Shown one piece after another: positions 24,867-33,505 of a stretch of DNA of 64,000 nucleotides. The notes beneath the pieces were generated by a model. That model did no database searches. It was not told the origin of the DNA and saw only the letters and a list, made by a program, of their open reading frames with translations. This stretch comes from Acidilutibacter cellobiosedens (lineage in GTDB: Bacteria > Bacillota > Clostridia > Tissierellales > Acidilutibacteraceae): assembly GCF_004103715.1 (NCBI RefSeq), contig NZ_CP035282.1:310001-374000 (forward strand). The letters run 5' to 3'. Position 1 is the stretch's first letter. Each line of letters opens with the position of its first letter. Made by a program: the position numbers and the translations under genes.

Positions 24867-25657
24867 TGAAGAAGAACTTTCGAATAATTTTAATGTTAAT
24901 AAGACAAAAGCTGATAAGGCAAATGATGCATAAGGAAGTGTTTTTTGGAGGATTTTTTGTTAATCTCTCTCTCTTTATTGTGCAATTGTTATTTTTCAAA
25001 ATTATATATAGTAATATAAACGTTATTGACGGCTGGACTCAGTATCAGATAATTTTTTTTATTGGTACATACAATCTTATAAATAATATTGCTATGATGT
25101 TGTTTTACTTTGGGATCAATAAAATACCACGCCTAATCAGAAGTGGTAAAATGGACTTCTACCTTTTAAAGCCTTGCAATTCATTGCTATATATTAGTTT
25201 TGAAAATTTTGATTTTAGTTCGTTTCCTATGGTAATGTTTAGCATAGTTATAATTATATATGCTGCACTGATGGAGAACATTACGCTAACTGCACAGAAT
25301 ATCATTCTATATCTGTGTTTCCTGATTTTGATGTGTATTTTATATTATGATCTTCTGGTTTTAGTTCGTTGTGTCGCATTTTTTACAATAGATATTTCCG
25401 GACTGGAGAACGTAGAATGGTCTTTGACTGAGCTTACAATGAAAATTCCGGGGACAGCCTTTAAATCGTTTTTTAAATTGCTTTTTTGCATAATAATCCC
25501 ATACGGATTGATTTCAACAGTGCCAAGTTATATGTTTTTTCATACAGTTGATTGGAATTCAGTAATTTTGGTGTTAATAATTGTTTTTGTGTTTTCGGCA
25601 ATCACATATTTTGCATGGAAGTTTTCAGTAAGGCATTATCGTAGTGCCAGCAGTTAA
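24863..25657 (+). CDS. ABC-2 family permease, second subunit
   Basis: 264 residues with six hydrophobic segments. DGWTQYQIIFFIGTYNLINN and KIPRLIRSGKMDFYLLKPCN match PF06182-type permeases (the R.GK.D..LLKP motif lies in the coupling helix region). It begins with an ATGA overlap with the first permease. Pairs of this type are encoded together with one ATPase in exporters of unknown substrates. Confidence 0.87.
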   Translation: MMKKNFRIILMLIRQKLIRQMMHKEVFFGGFFVNLSLFIVQLLFFKIIYSNINVIDGWTQYQIIFFIGTYNLINNIAMMLFYFGINKIPRLIRSGKMDFYLLKPCNSLLYISFENFDFSSFPMVMFSIVIIIYAALMENITLTAQNIILYLCFLILMCILYYDLLVLVRCVAFFTIDISGLENVEWSLTELTMKIPGTAFKSFFKLLFCIIIPYGLISTVPSYMFFHTVDWNSVILVLIIVFVFSAITYFAWKFSVRHYRSASS

Positions 25658-25796
25658 CCATCTGCACTTTTATTGAAATTCAAAATAAATGTTGTAACAA
25701 GAGATTTTTTTATACAAAAGTAATTGGTAAAGGACGGAAGAAAGTAAAATCAACTATTGGACTCTTTATTTAACTGCAAGGAAGGGGGTGAGAATA

Positions 25797-25886
25797 ATGT
25801 ACGATCTGGATGAAGCTTATGTGGTGCCAGAAATTGACGACATGGATGATATGTCATTGGCATCAGCTTGGTCGGTTCTGGAATAG
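25797..25886 (+). CDS. candidate peptide precursor (29 residues)
   Basis: The ATG follows GGAAGGGGGTGAG, the strongest ribosome-binding site in the locus. The peptide is MYDLDEAYVVPEIDDMDDM then SLASAWSVLE and TAG: an acidic leader-like part and a small Ser/Ala/Trp tail. It lies between an export system and a TldD-type protease, as precursor genes do in RiPP clusters. A -1 shift near codon 26 would replace the end with GSGIVHSTVTGFGGDKGNRY, a Gly-rich core-like tail. It could also be the broken start of the downstream gene. Confidence 0.5.
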   Translation: MYDLDEAYVVPEIDDMDDMSLASAWSVLE

Positions 25887-26068
25887 TCCACAGTACAGTT
25901 ACAGGATTCGGCGGAGATAAGGGGAATCGCTATTGAATATTTTGACTTTGGTGTCTAAGAGATTGTAGATACTGGCAAAGAAATCCAGCTTACTCCCTAA
26001 TATCTACCTCCTTTGCAGCATATATTAAACAAACTGCAATTTCTACTGCATATCCGTGTTCTGTATTA
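25887..26068 (+). other. probable decayed 5' region of the TldD-like gene
   Basis: In the peptide's own frame, after its TAG, the text reads STVQLQDSAEIRGIAIEYFD, FGV, stop, EIVDTGKEIQLTP, stop. The AEIR...EIVDTGKEI style resembles N-terminal strands of TldD proteins. The frame of the downstream protease is open back to about 25946. This suggests lost N-terminal coding sequence with frameshifts, not a clean spacer. Confidence 0.35.
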
Positions 26069-27076
26069 ATGACTTTTTCTGAGCAACATGAGATAATATC
26101 ATTTCTTAGATTAACAACAGAAGAATGGAGTAAGAAACTCCTTTCAAATATACGATTGAGCTGTGACTTTTCCTATGAAATAATTGGCTTTGATTCTAAA
26201 AATGCTGAACAAATTCGAAGGTTTTATACTTATATTTACATAAATATAAATGGAAGAACAAAATTATCAAAAAGTAGTATATTTCCTTATCTATTACAAT
26301 TGGAAGAAATTCAGAAATATGTTGAGCATATTCTACTTAACATCGATTTAAATGTTGAAAAACACATGATAGAACCTGGTTTTTTTGATATAGTTTTTGA
26401 AGCTGGATGGCCTGGACTGATTTTTCATGAAGCTTGTGGACACTGTCTTGAGAGTGACAACATTGTTCGGGGTACTTCCATTTTTGGTAAGAAAGATCTG
26501 GGCAGAAAAGTCTCAATCCCAGAATTGACCTTAGTGGATGACCCGACTAAAAGATATGGAGGATACTTAGACATTGATGACGAAGGAAACAAATCTATGC
26601 CAATAGAACTAATAAAGAATGGATACTTGGCTTCTTTCATAACTGATGAAAAAGGGGCGAATACTCTTTCAACTGAGAACAACGGACATGGTCGAAAGGA
26701 AAAGTATTCATCAAAAACACTTCCGCGCATGACAAATACTTTTATTTTCCCTAATGGTATTTGTACAAGAGAGGATATAATTAGTAATATAGATAATGGG
26801 ATTTATGTAAAAAATTTAGGTGGCGGTAGTGTCAATATTAGTACTGGGGAATTCTGTTTCTATGTTACAGAAGCAGAAAAAATAGAGGGCGGTAAGGTGA
26901 TTCACCACTTAAACGATCTTATGGTTATTGATAATAGTTTGCATTTTTTAGAGAATATATTTTCGATTGCCAATAATTTGGTAATCGAATCTGGTTTCTG
27001 TAAAAAAGAAGGCCAGTGTGTTCCTGTCGGGTGTGGACAGCCAACTATTGCAGTTCACAATGTATACATTCGATGA
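26069..27076 (+). CDS. TldD-type metalloprotease
   Basis: 335 residues. EAGWPGLIFHEACGHCLESD carries the HExxxH zinc motif of TldD. The later DIDDEGNKSMP, LPRMTNTFIFPNG, GGGSVNISTGEF and CKKEGQCVPVGCGQPT segments match TldD through to its C-terminus. E. coli TldD has about 150 more N-terminal residues, so this copy is N-terminally short (see 25887-26068). TldD/TldE trim leader peptides, for example of microcin B17. No TldE partner gene is seen. The start is uncertain, with no good ribosome-binding site. Confidence 0.85.
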   Translation: MTFSEQHEIISFLRLTTEEWSKKLLSNIRLSCDFSYEIIGFDSKNAEQIRRFYTYIYININGRTKLSKSSIFPYLLQLEEIQKYVEHILLNIDLNVEKHMIEPGFFDIVFEAGWPGLIFHEACGHCLESDNIVRGTSIFGKKDLGRKVSIPELTLVDDPTKRYGGYLDIDDEGNKSMPIELIKNGYLASFITDEKGANTLSTENNGHGRKEKYSSKTLPRMTNTFIFPNGICTREDIISNIDNGIYVKNLGGGSVNISTGEFCFYVTEAEKIEGGKVIHHLNDLMVIDNSLHFLENIFSIANNLVIESGFCKKEGQCVPVGCGQPTIAVHNVYIR

Positions 27077-27235
27077 AGCAGTATCTCGGAGATTAAAGTC
27101 ATGGCAAAATACACTTAAACACCAAGTGCAACATTGGACCTCCATGATTTGTTCAGATACATGATCACCAAGAACTCAGCTATGCCAGATACGATTATCT
27201 AAACAGGATTGAGCTTATTTGTTAATTTTTTAAAT

Positions 27236-27322
27236 AGTGAATTGGATACAAGGGTAGGAGAAAGACGGAAGCTTACCATAGCCAGAGCCTTAATTAAAAA
27301 TACCCCGGTAATTCATCATTGA
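27236..27322 (+). pseudogene. remnant of an ABC exporter ATPase domain
   Basis: The frame reads SELDTRVGERRKLTIARALI, KNTPVI, then stop. It matches the region around the ABC signature of peptide/lipid exporters (LDT.VGERG..LSGGQ.QR..IARALL...P) with the SGGQ part deleted. It is the stump of a second transporter of the locus. 27077-27235 holds no intact frame. Confidence 0.5.
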
Positions 27323-27327
27323 ACAAT

Positions 27328-27372
27328 GAGGCTACTAAAAAAATACTTTTTTAGTAGCCTCTCCTATTTTTT
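27328..27372 (+). terminator. terminator ending the peptide locus
   Basis: Perfect 15-bp stem GAGGCTACTAAAAAA / TTTTTTAGTAGCCTC around ATAC, followed by TCCTATTTTTTC. Confidence 0.8.
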
Positions 27373-27417
27373 CTGCTCCTACTTATCAATGTTTTTAGAT
27401 ATGGATCTAACGAAATC

Positions 27418-27789
27418 CTAGGTTTTTAAAAAAATATCGATCCTTTTAGCAGAACTATTTTTAAGTTCATAAATAATGTGTTTAATTTTAGGATTATTGT
27501 TTAGAATTTTTATTATTTCATAATCTTCTGTATTATAGCAATATTCTTTTTTATCGCTGCTCTCCTTTATAAGCTGACATTGATTGTTAGATTCTCCTAA
27601 TAGATATGACATATTTGTGTTTAACTTATCAGCAATAATTTGCAAAGTTTGAATAGACGGATTGGTTCTTCCGCTTTCTATATCGTTGATATAAGAATGA
27701 GATAAATTACATATTTTACCAAACTTTCTTAGGCTATATCCGTTTTCCTTTCTTAAATATTTAACTTTTATACCTAAATTATCTATCAT
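27418..27789 (-). CDS. XRE-family transcriptional regulator
   Basis: 123 residues. N-terminal HTH: IKVKYLRKENGYSLRKFGKI, then LSHSYINDIESGRTNPSIQT. The C-terminal part (EDYEIIKILNNNPKIKHIIY) is a helical effector region found in clostridial phage-like repressors. The start is set by AAGGGTGAG. It is divergent from the XRE gene at 28015, sharing a 225-bp control region. Confidence 0.87.
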   Translation of the reverse strand: MIDNLGIKVKYLRKENGYSLRKFGKICNLSHSYINDIESGRTNPSIQTLQIIADKLNTNMSYLLGESNNQCQLIKESSDKKEYCYNTEDYEIIKILNNNPKIKHIIYELKNSSAKRIDIFLKT

Positions 27790-27817
27790 CAGGCTCACCC
27801 TTCTATTTTCGTTAATA

Positions 27818-27873
27818 ACGTACATCTATAATAATATCATAAAAAAAATATCATCATACATTATGCATGTACG
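27818..27873. promoter_or_regulatory. inverted ACGTACAT / ATGTACGT boxes between divergent XRE genes
   Basis: ACGTACAT at 27818-27825 and its complement ATGTACGT at 27866-27873, with a related ACATACAT near 27987. They sit in the promoter region of the reverse-strand XRE gene and are candidate operators. Confidence 0.5.
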
Positions 27874-28014
27874 TTTATATATTACGGAAATTTATGTAAC
27901 AGTGAGTAAATAAAAGAAATATGTTGATAAAGGTAAAAAAACGGACTATATTAACTTACAACATTATTGCAATCTGTAAATATATAACATACATTTAAGT
28001 AAAGGGGATGTCCG

Positions 28015-28230
28015 GTGAATAAAATACAACTTGGATATATTATAAAAGAACATAGGCTTAAAAAGGGGCTTACTATTAGAGAATTATCAAAAGCAACCAA
28101 TATATCTGTTGGATTTATTGGCGATATAGAAACTAACAGAAGCAGACCTTCCTATGAAAATTTAGTCAAATTAGTTCGGGTTTTGGAAATACCGATAGAA
28201 GATATTTTTAATATTAAAAGGAATAGTTAA
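28015..28230 (+). CDS. short XRE-family regulator
   Basis: 71 residues, little more than one HTH domain: GYIIKEHRLKKGLTIRELSK, ATNISVGFIGDIETNRSRPS, ending VLEIPIEDIF. GTG start with AAGGGGATG upstream. It probably acts with or against the divergent XRE protein, in the manner of a cI/cro pair. Confidence 0.82.
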   Translation: MNKIQLGYIIKEHRLKKGLTIRELSKATNISVGFIGDIETNRSRPSYENLVKLVRVLEIPIEDIFNIKRNS

Positions 28231-28278
28231 TTTAAATGCATATTAGTTGCAAAACCGTAGTTACCAAACTATGGGAAT

Positions 28279-28310
28279 ACCACTTTGAAGTGGGTTGTAT
28301 TTTTTGCACT
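28279..28310 (+). terminator. terminator after the short XRE gene
   Basis: ACCACTT pairs with AAGTGGGT around TG, followed by TGTATTTTTT. A second hairpin CCGTAGTT/AACTATGG lies just before it. Confidence 0.55.
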
Positions 28311-28467
28311 TGATTATTATCATATTACTTAAACAGAAAATTAAAGAAGTCGAAATTAATGTTATCATGTTGAAATTTACTTATGTGTTAAATATTGTAA
28401 CAGTTTTTATGTTATAAATTATAGCAAAATATGAATTCAAAAATACCTGCAGAAATCAGATTAAAGC

Positions 28468-28733
28468 TTTAAAACTGATACAAAAATTATTCTGAAATGA
28501 GCAGAAAATATTTATCATATAGTAATTCTGGACTAAATAGGTCCCTGTAATATTACACATTTCCTCGCTTTACTGAACATAAGTTACTTATCGTTAAGGA
28601 AGGTATATGGTATAGAATTAATAAAAATATGTATATATAATTTTAATTAGAAAGAATCTTTGTAATTATGAATGAATAATATGCAGACTTTGTTTTAAAA
28701 CCGATACGAAAATTATTCTGAAACGAATAATTT
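28468..28733 (+). repeat. 33-bp direct repeat pair upstream of oppA
   Basis: Copies at 28468-28500 and 28694-28726 share TTTAAAACYGATACR then AAAATTATTCTGAAAYGA, differing only by three transitions. The second copy also forms an inverted repeat AAATTATTC / GAATAATTT. In an otherwise empty 560-bp gap before oppA they look like regulator sites. Confidence 0.6.
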
Positions 28734-28790
28734 TGTATATAAATTCAGAATTTACGAAATATCAGAAAAATTATTAAAGGGGGAGTTGAA

Positions 28791-30488
28791 TTGAAAAGTA
28801 AGAGAATATGGGCAGTAGTAATGGTGGTTGCCTTATTGGCTGTGACCTTGACGGGTTGCGGAGAAGAAACAAAAAAAGCAAATAACCCTGAAGGCGAAAA
28901 AACTGAAACGGAAAACAAAATAGACGACGAACAATACATAACAACGACTACAGACGAACCTCAGGCGATTGATCCGTCAAAGAGCAGTGATGTATATTCA
29001 TCACAGATTTTAAATGAGATAACGGAAGGATTAGCAAGGGTAGAAGTGGATGAAAACGGAACAGATGTTTATAAGCCGGCAGGTGCCGAAAAGTGGGATG
29101 TAAGCGATGACGGGCTTGTATGGACATTTCATCTGAGAGATTATAAATGGTCTGACGGGAAAACGGTTACGGCAAAGGATTTCGAATATGGGATTAAAAG
29201 AACTGTTGACCCGAAGGTAGCTTCTACCTATGCATTTTTATTATATCCTATAAAAAACGCCCAAGTATGTAATACCGGAGAGAAGCCTTTGGATGAATTG
29301 GGAGTTAAAGCGGTAGACGATAAGACCTTGGAAATAACTTTGGAAGGACCATGCGCATATTTTGAAAAATTGCTTGCGTTTAAAACCATGTATCCTCAGA
29401 GACAGGACCTTGTGGAAAAATGGGGAGACAAAAGCGGAACCGAAGCTGAGTATACAATATCATGCGGGCCTTTCAAACTAACCGAATGGACCCATAAAAA
29501 CCAACTTGTTCTGGAGAAAAATGAAAATTATTGGGATAAAGATAATGTTAAGTTAGATAAATTAACGTACAAAGTCGCAACAGATCCTACTACGAGAGCC
29601 AATATGCTTTCCAGTGGCCAGTTGGATATGGCTGGAATAACACAGTCGGAATGGGTTGAAAAATTTAAAAAAGATGAAAACTTGAATTATACAAGTCGGT
29701 TCCGTGCGACTACCGCATATCAATTTTATAATCAGGAGGATAAACTTTTCAAGAATGCCAATGTAAGAAAAGCATTTTCTTTAGCCATGGACAGAGAAGA
29801 AATGGTTGATGTTTTGTACTATGGTGTAGCAGCTCCTGCTTACGGTTTTGTACCGCCTGATATGACTATAGGGGACAAACAATACAGAGAAGTAGTTGAA
29901 GAACCCCTGAAAAAATTGGCGGAAGAAAATCCGGATCCAAAGGCACTATTGGTAAAGGGATTAAAAGAGCTTGGAATGGACCCTGATCCGAGTAAAGTAA
30001 CGATTACCATGTTACAGTCGGGGACAGATGCTAACACCCGAAGATTTGCGGAATATGACCAGCAAGTATATGAAAAGAAACTTGGGATAAACGTTGAAGC
30101 GGAGTATGTAGATTGGCCCGTATTCTTGGACAGAACAAACAAAAAAGAATATCAGGTCGCAGGTATGGCGTGGACAGGTGATTATAACGATCCTATGACA
30201 TTTTTGGATATGTGGGTAACAGGCAGTGGTATGTCACAGGTATCGTGGTCGAATAAAGAATATGATGAATTAATCAAAAAAGCACAAAATAGTTTGGATG
30301 ATAAAGAAAGACTCGAATGTTTCAAGCGCGCCGAAGAGATTCTGTTATGTGATGATGCTGTCATTTCACCTACGGTATATATGAAAACCAGTACCTTTAA
30401 GTATAATTACGTAAAAGGCACCATGAGTCCGTTGTTTGGATCTGGAATGGAATTTAAATATGCATATACTCAAGGCAGAGGAAAATAA
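28791..30488 (+). CDS. oppA: oligopeptide ABC transporter substrate-binding lipoprotein
   Basis: 565 residues. The lipoprotein signal peptide ends LTGC (Cys23), then an acidic linker, then the SBP_bac_5 fold: WDVSDDGLVWTFHLRDYKWS and YQFYNQEDKLFKNANVRKAF. TTG start with GGGGGAG upstream. It is anchored outside the membrane, where it captures peptides for OppBCDF. It is first of five genes and separated from oppB by a strong hairpin, which may raise its expression over the rest. Confidence 0.93.
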   Translation: MKSKRIWAVVMVVALLAVTLTGCGEETKKANNPEGEKTETENKIDDEQYITTTTDEPQAIDPSKSSDVYSSQILNEITEGLARVEVDENGTDVYKPAGAEKWDVSDDGLVWTFHLRDYKWSDGKTVTAKDFEYGIKRTVDPKVASTYAFLLYPIKNAQVCNTGEKPLDELGVKAVDDKTLEITLEGPCAYFEKLLAFKTMYPQRQDLVEKWGDKSGTEAEYTISCGPFKLTEWTHKNQLVLEKNENYWDKDNVKLDKLTYKVATDPTTRANMLSSGQLDMAGITQSEWVEKFKKDENLNYTSRFRATTAYQFYNQEDKLFKNANVRKAFSLAMDREEMVDVLYYGVAAPAYGFVPPDMTIGDKQYREVVEEPLKKLAEENPDPKALLVKGLKELGMDPDPSKVTITMLQSGTDANTRRFAEYDQQVYEKKLGINVEAEYVDWPVFLDRTNKKEYQVAGMAWTGDYNDPMTFLDMWVTGSGMSQVSWSNKEYDELIKKAQNSLDDKERLECFKRAEEILLCDDAVISPTVYMKTSTFKYNYVKGTMSPLFGSGMEFKYAYTQGRGK

Positions 30489-30495
30489 TTTTTCG

Positions 30496-30529
30496 GTAGT
30501 TTATGCGGCTATTCAGCCGCATAAACTAC
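30496..30529 (+). promoter_or_regulatory. perfect hairpin between oppA and oppB
   Basis: GTAGTTTATGCGGCT / AGCCGCATAAACTAC, a 15-bp perfect stem around ATTC, without a following T-run. It is suited to protecting the oppA mRNA 3' end rather than to termination. Confidence 0.65.
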
Positions 30530-30566
30530 TTGAATTGTATTTTGATGTATAAATGGAGGAAATAAT

Positions 30567-31505
30567 ATGCTCAGATATATTTTAAAGAGAGTTTTATACA
30601 TGATATTTACATTGTGGGTTGTAATTACCATAACATTTTTTTTGATGCATGCAATGCCGGGAGATCCGTTAGCATCATTGGCTCGGAAATTACCGGAACA
30701 AATAAGGATTAACTATTATGCCAAATACGGATTGGATAAAAGTGTTCCCCAGCAATATGTGAGATTTTTGAAGAACGTATTCCATGGGGATTTCGGAGAA
30801 TCTCTGACATATCCCGGACGAAGTGTTACCGGTACTATAATAAAACATGCTCCCATATCCGGCAGGTTGGGAATTCAGGCTTTGATTATCGGAGTTGCCA
30901 TAGGTATAATACTTGGAATCGTTGCCGCATTTAAGAGAAATAAATGGCCTGATCATTTGGTTATGTTTATAGCAATATTGGGAGTCTGTCTTCCGAGCTT
31001 TGTTTTAGCAGCATTACTCCAATATGTTTTTACCGTCAGGTTTGAATTGCTGCCTACCGCCGGATGGGGAGGTACAAAGTTTACGGTGCTTCCTACCATT
31101 GCGTTATGCTTTGGTTCGATAGCAACTTATGCCAGGTATATGAGGTCCAGTGTTCTTGATGTAATAGGACAGGATTATATTTTGACGGCTCAGGCAAAAG
31201 GAGTTTCCACGGGAAGCTTGATATGGAAACATATTATAAGAAATGCAATTATTCCGGCTATAACCATTTTGGCACCTCAGATAGCAGGGGTATTTGGAGG
31301 TTCTTTTGTTATAGAAAGTATTTTTGCTATTCCGGGTATAGGTTCGGAGTTGGTAGGTTCAATCAATAACAGGGATTTTAGTATGATAATGGGTTTAACC
31401 ATTTTTTATTGTGCGCTGTATATAGTATCCTTGCTGGTGGTAGATATTTTATATGGTGTTGCCGATCCGAGAATGAGGGTTTCTGCTGATGCTGATAATA
31501 AGTAA
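30567..31505 (+). CDS. oppB: oligopeptide ABC transporter permease OppB
   Basis: 312 residues with six membrane helices. The N-terminus LRYILKRVLYMIFTLWVVIT is the standard OppB/DppB opening. The EAA loop YARYMRSSVLDVIGQDYILT with AKG lies around residue 190-210. GGAGG upstream. Pairs with OppC. Confidence 0.95.
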   Translation: MLRYILKRVLYMIFTLWVVITITFFLMHAMPGDPLASLARKLPEQIRINYYAKYGLDKSVPQQYVRFLKNVFHGDFGESLTYPGRSVTGTIIKHAPISGRLGIQALIIGVAIGIILGIVAAFKRNKWPDHLVMFIAILGVCLPSFVLAALLQYVFTVRFELLPTAGWGGTKFTVLPTIALCFGSIATYARYMRSSVLDVIGQDYILTAQAKGVSTGSLIWKHIIRNAIIPAITILAPQIAGVFGGSFVIESIFAIPGIGSELVGSINNRDFSMIMGLTIFYCALYIVSLLVVDILYGVADPRMRVSADADNK

Positions 31506-31551
31506 ATTTGTGGTTAATTATATACCATATAAATGATTGGAGGGAAACTCA

Positions 31552-32472
31552 ATGACAGAAATGATAGATGAAAGATTTAAAATCATTGGCTGTGAAGATG
31601 CTAACAGCGAGAAGATAGCAAGGCCTACTATAACTTATTGGCAGGATGCTTGGAGAAGGCTGAAAACAAATAAGACGGCAATGGCGGCAATGATAGTACT
31701 TATAGTTTTGATTATGATGACAGTAATAGGTCCAACCCTGACTCCATATTCCAGTGATCAGATGATTGTCGAAGACAGAAATAAAGCACCCAGTGCCGAA
31801 CATTGGTTTGGAACTGATGAACTCGGAAGGGATATATTTACCAGAGTGTGGAAAGGCGGAAGGGTTTCGATGCTCATCGGTGTGTTGGGAGCTTTGGTCG
31901 TATCGTTTATAGGATGTATTTATGGCGGGGTTTGTGCTTACCTTGGAGGCAATGTAGACAATATAATGATGAGAATAGTAGAAATATTGGTAAGTGTGCC
32001 GTATCTGATAGTAGTTATTTTGATTTCATTGATAACGGAAAGCAAAGGTGTGGGTTCAATACTTATTGCTCTTACTATCACCGGATGGTGTGGAACGGCA
32101 AGACTTGTAAGAGGTCAAATACTTCAGATAAAACAGCAGGAATTTATAATGGCAGCCCGTGCTCTCGGAGTAAGCCCGTGGAAAATAATTACAAAGCATT
32201 TAATCCCCAATACAATAGGTACAATTATCGTATCTATTACTTTTGATATTCCGGGATTTATATTTTCGGAATCATTTCTAAGTTATATAGGATTGGGTGT
32301 TCAATCTCCGAATACCAGTTGGGGCGCTATGGCTTCCGCAGCACAACAAAATTTAATGTTTTATCCATATCAATTATTTTTTCCCGCATTGATGATAGCT
32401 TTAACGATGTTGTCGTTTACTTTGTTGGGTGACGGATTGAGAGATGCTCTGGATCCGAGATTAAGACAGTAA
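31552..32472 (+). CDS. oppC: oligopeptide ABC transporter permease OppC
   Basis: 306 residues. A cytosolic N-terminus is followed by YWQDAWRRLKTNKTAMAAMI (OppC-type), HWFGTDELGRDIFTRVWKGG, and the EAA loop RGQILQIKQQEFIMAARALG. Start ATG 31552 follows GGAGGG. Six helices. Pairs with OppB. Confidence 0.95.
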   Translation: MTEMIDERFKIIGCEDANSEKIARPTITYWQDAWRRLKTNKTAMAAMIVLIVLIMMTVIGPTLTPYSSDQMIVEDRNKAPSAEHWFGTDELGRDIFTRVWKGGRVSMLIGVLGALVVSFIGCIYGGVCAYLGGNVDNIMMRIVEILVSVPYLIVVILISLITESKGVGSILIALTITGWCGTARLVRGQILQIKQQEFIMAARALGVSPWKIITKHLIPNTIGTIIVSITFDIPGFIFSESFLSYIGLGVQSPNTSWGAMASAAQQNLMFYPYQLFFPALMIALTMLSFTLLGDGLRDALDPRLRQ

Positions 32473-32485
32473 GGAGAATGAGAAG

Positions 32486-33505
32486 ATGGAAAGAATATTG
32501 GAAGTAAGTAATTTAAGCGTTTCGTTTCATACTTATGCGGGGGAAGTAAAAGCTGTTCGGGGGATAAATTTCTCCTTGGATAAAGGAGAAACATTAGCTC
32601 TCGTCGGGGAATCGGGATGCGGAAAAACCGTAACTGCAAAGGCATTGATGAGATTGAATCCGGAGCCTCCGGGAGATATAAAGGAGGGTTCCTCCGTTAA
32701 ATTCGATGGAGAAGAAGTACTGAATATGTCTAAAGAAAGATTGAAGAAGTTAAGAGGGGCAGAAATCAGTATGATATTTCAGGATCCCATGACATCCTTG
32801 AATCCTACTATGAAAATCGGAGATCAGATAGCGGAAAGTTTGAAAATTCATAACAAACTTAATAAAAAAGAATCTTTGGACAGAGCCGCTAAAATGCTGG
32901 AAACGGTCAATATACCTGAGCCTAAGGAAAGAATCAATAATTACCCTCATGAATTTTCGGGAGGAATGAGGCAGAGGGTAATGATAGCCATGGCCCTTGC
33001 ATGCAATCCGAAGATACTTATAGCAGACGAGCCTACCACTGCCCTTGATGTAACGATACAGGCTCAGATTTTGGAATTATTGAAAAATCTTCAGAGTACC
33101 ATGAATACGGCCATAATCTTGGTAACCCATGACTTAGGTGTTGTGGCAAACTTTGCTGACAGAATAAATGTTATCTATGCAGGACAAATAATTGAGGAAG
33201 GTACGACGGAGGAAATTTTTTATGAAGGAGAACATCCGTATACATGGGCTCTTTTGAGTTCGGTTCCGAGATTGGATATAGAGAGTAAAAAGGAGTTGTA
33301 TTCACTGGGAGGAACTCCGCCTGATTTATTGTTACCGTTGGAAGGCTGTCCTTTTGCTTCCCGATGCAGGTATTGCATGGGGATATGCAGAGAGAAAATG
33401 CCTCCGAAAACCGAGATAAGTGAAAACCACAGTGTAACATGCTGGTTGAAGCATCCTTCCGCGCCAAGGATTGAGAAACCGGATCTTTTAAGGAGGGCTC
33501 AATAA
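32486..33505 (+). CDS. oppD: oligopeptide ABC transporter ATPase OppD
   Basis: 339 residues. Walker A GESGCGKTVTAKALM, signature EFSGGMRQRVMIAMAL, Walker B ILIADEPTTALD. The C-terminal oligopeptide-transporter domain carries CPFASRCRYCMGIC, a four-cysteine motif that binds an Fe-S cluster in some homologs. The stop overlaps the oppF start by one base. Confidence 0.95.
   Translation: MERILEVSNLSVSFHTYAGEVKAVRGINFSLDKGETLALVGESGCGKTVTAKALMRLNPEPPGDIKEGSSVKFDGEEVLNMSKERLKKLRGAEISMIFQDPMTSLNPTMKIGDQIAESLKIHNKLNKKESLDRAAKMLETVNIPEPKERINNYPHEFSGGMRQRVMIAMALACNPKILIADEPTTALDVTIQAQILELLKNLQSTMNTAIILVTHDLGVVANFADRINVIYAGQIIEEGTTEEIFYEGEHPYTWALLSSVPRLDIESKKELYSLGGTPPDLLLPLEGCPFASRCRYCMGICREKMPPKTEISENHSVTCWLKHPSAPRIEKPDLLRRAQ

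Noticed and set aside
28231-28790. Riboswitch or T-box before oppA
   Set aside because: No conserved aptamer blocks or T-box sequence were found; only hairpins and the 33-bp repeats.
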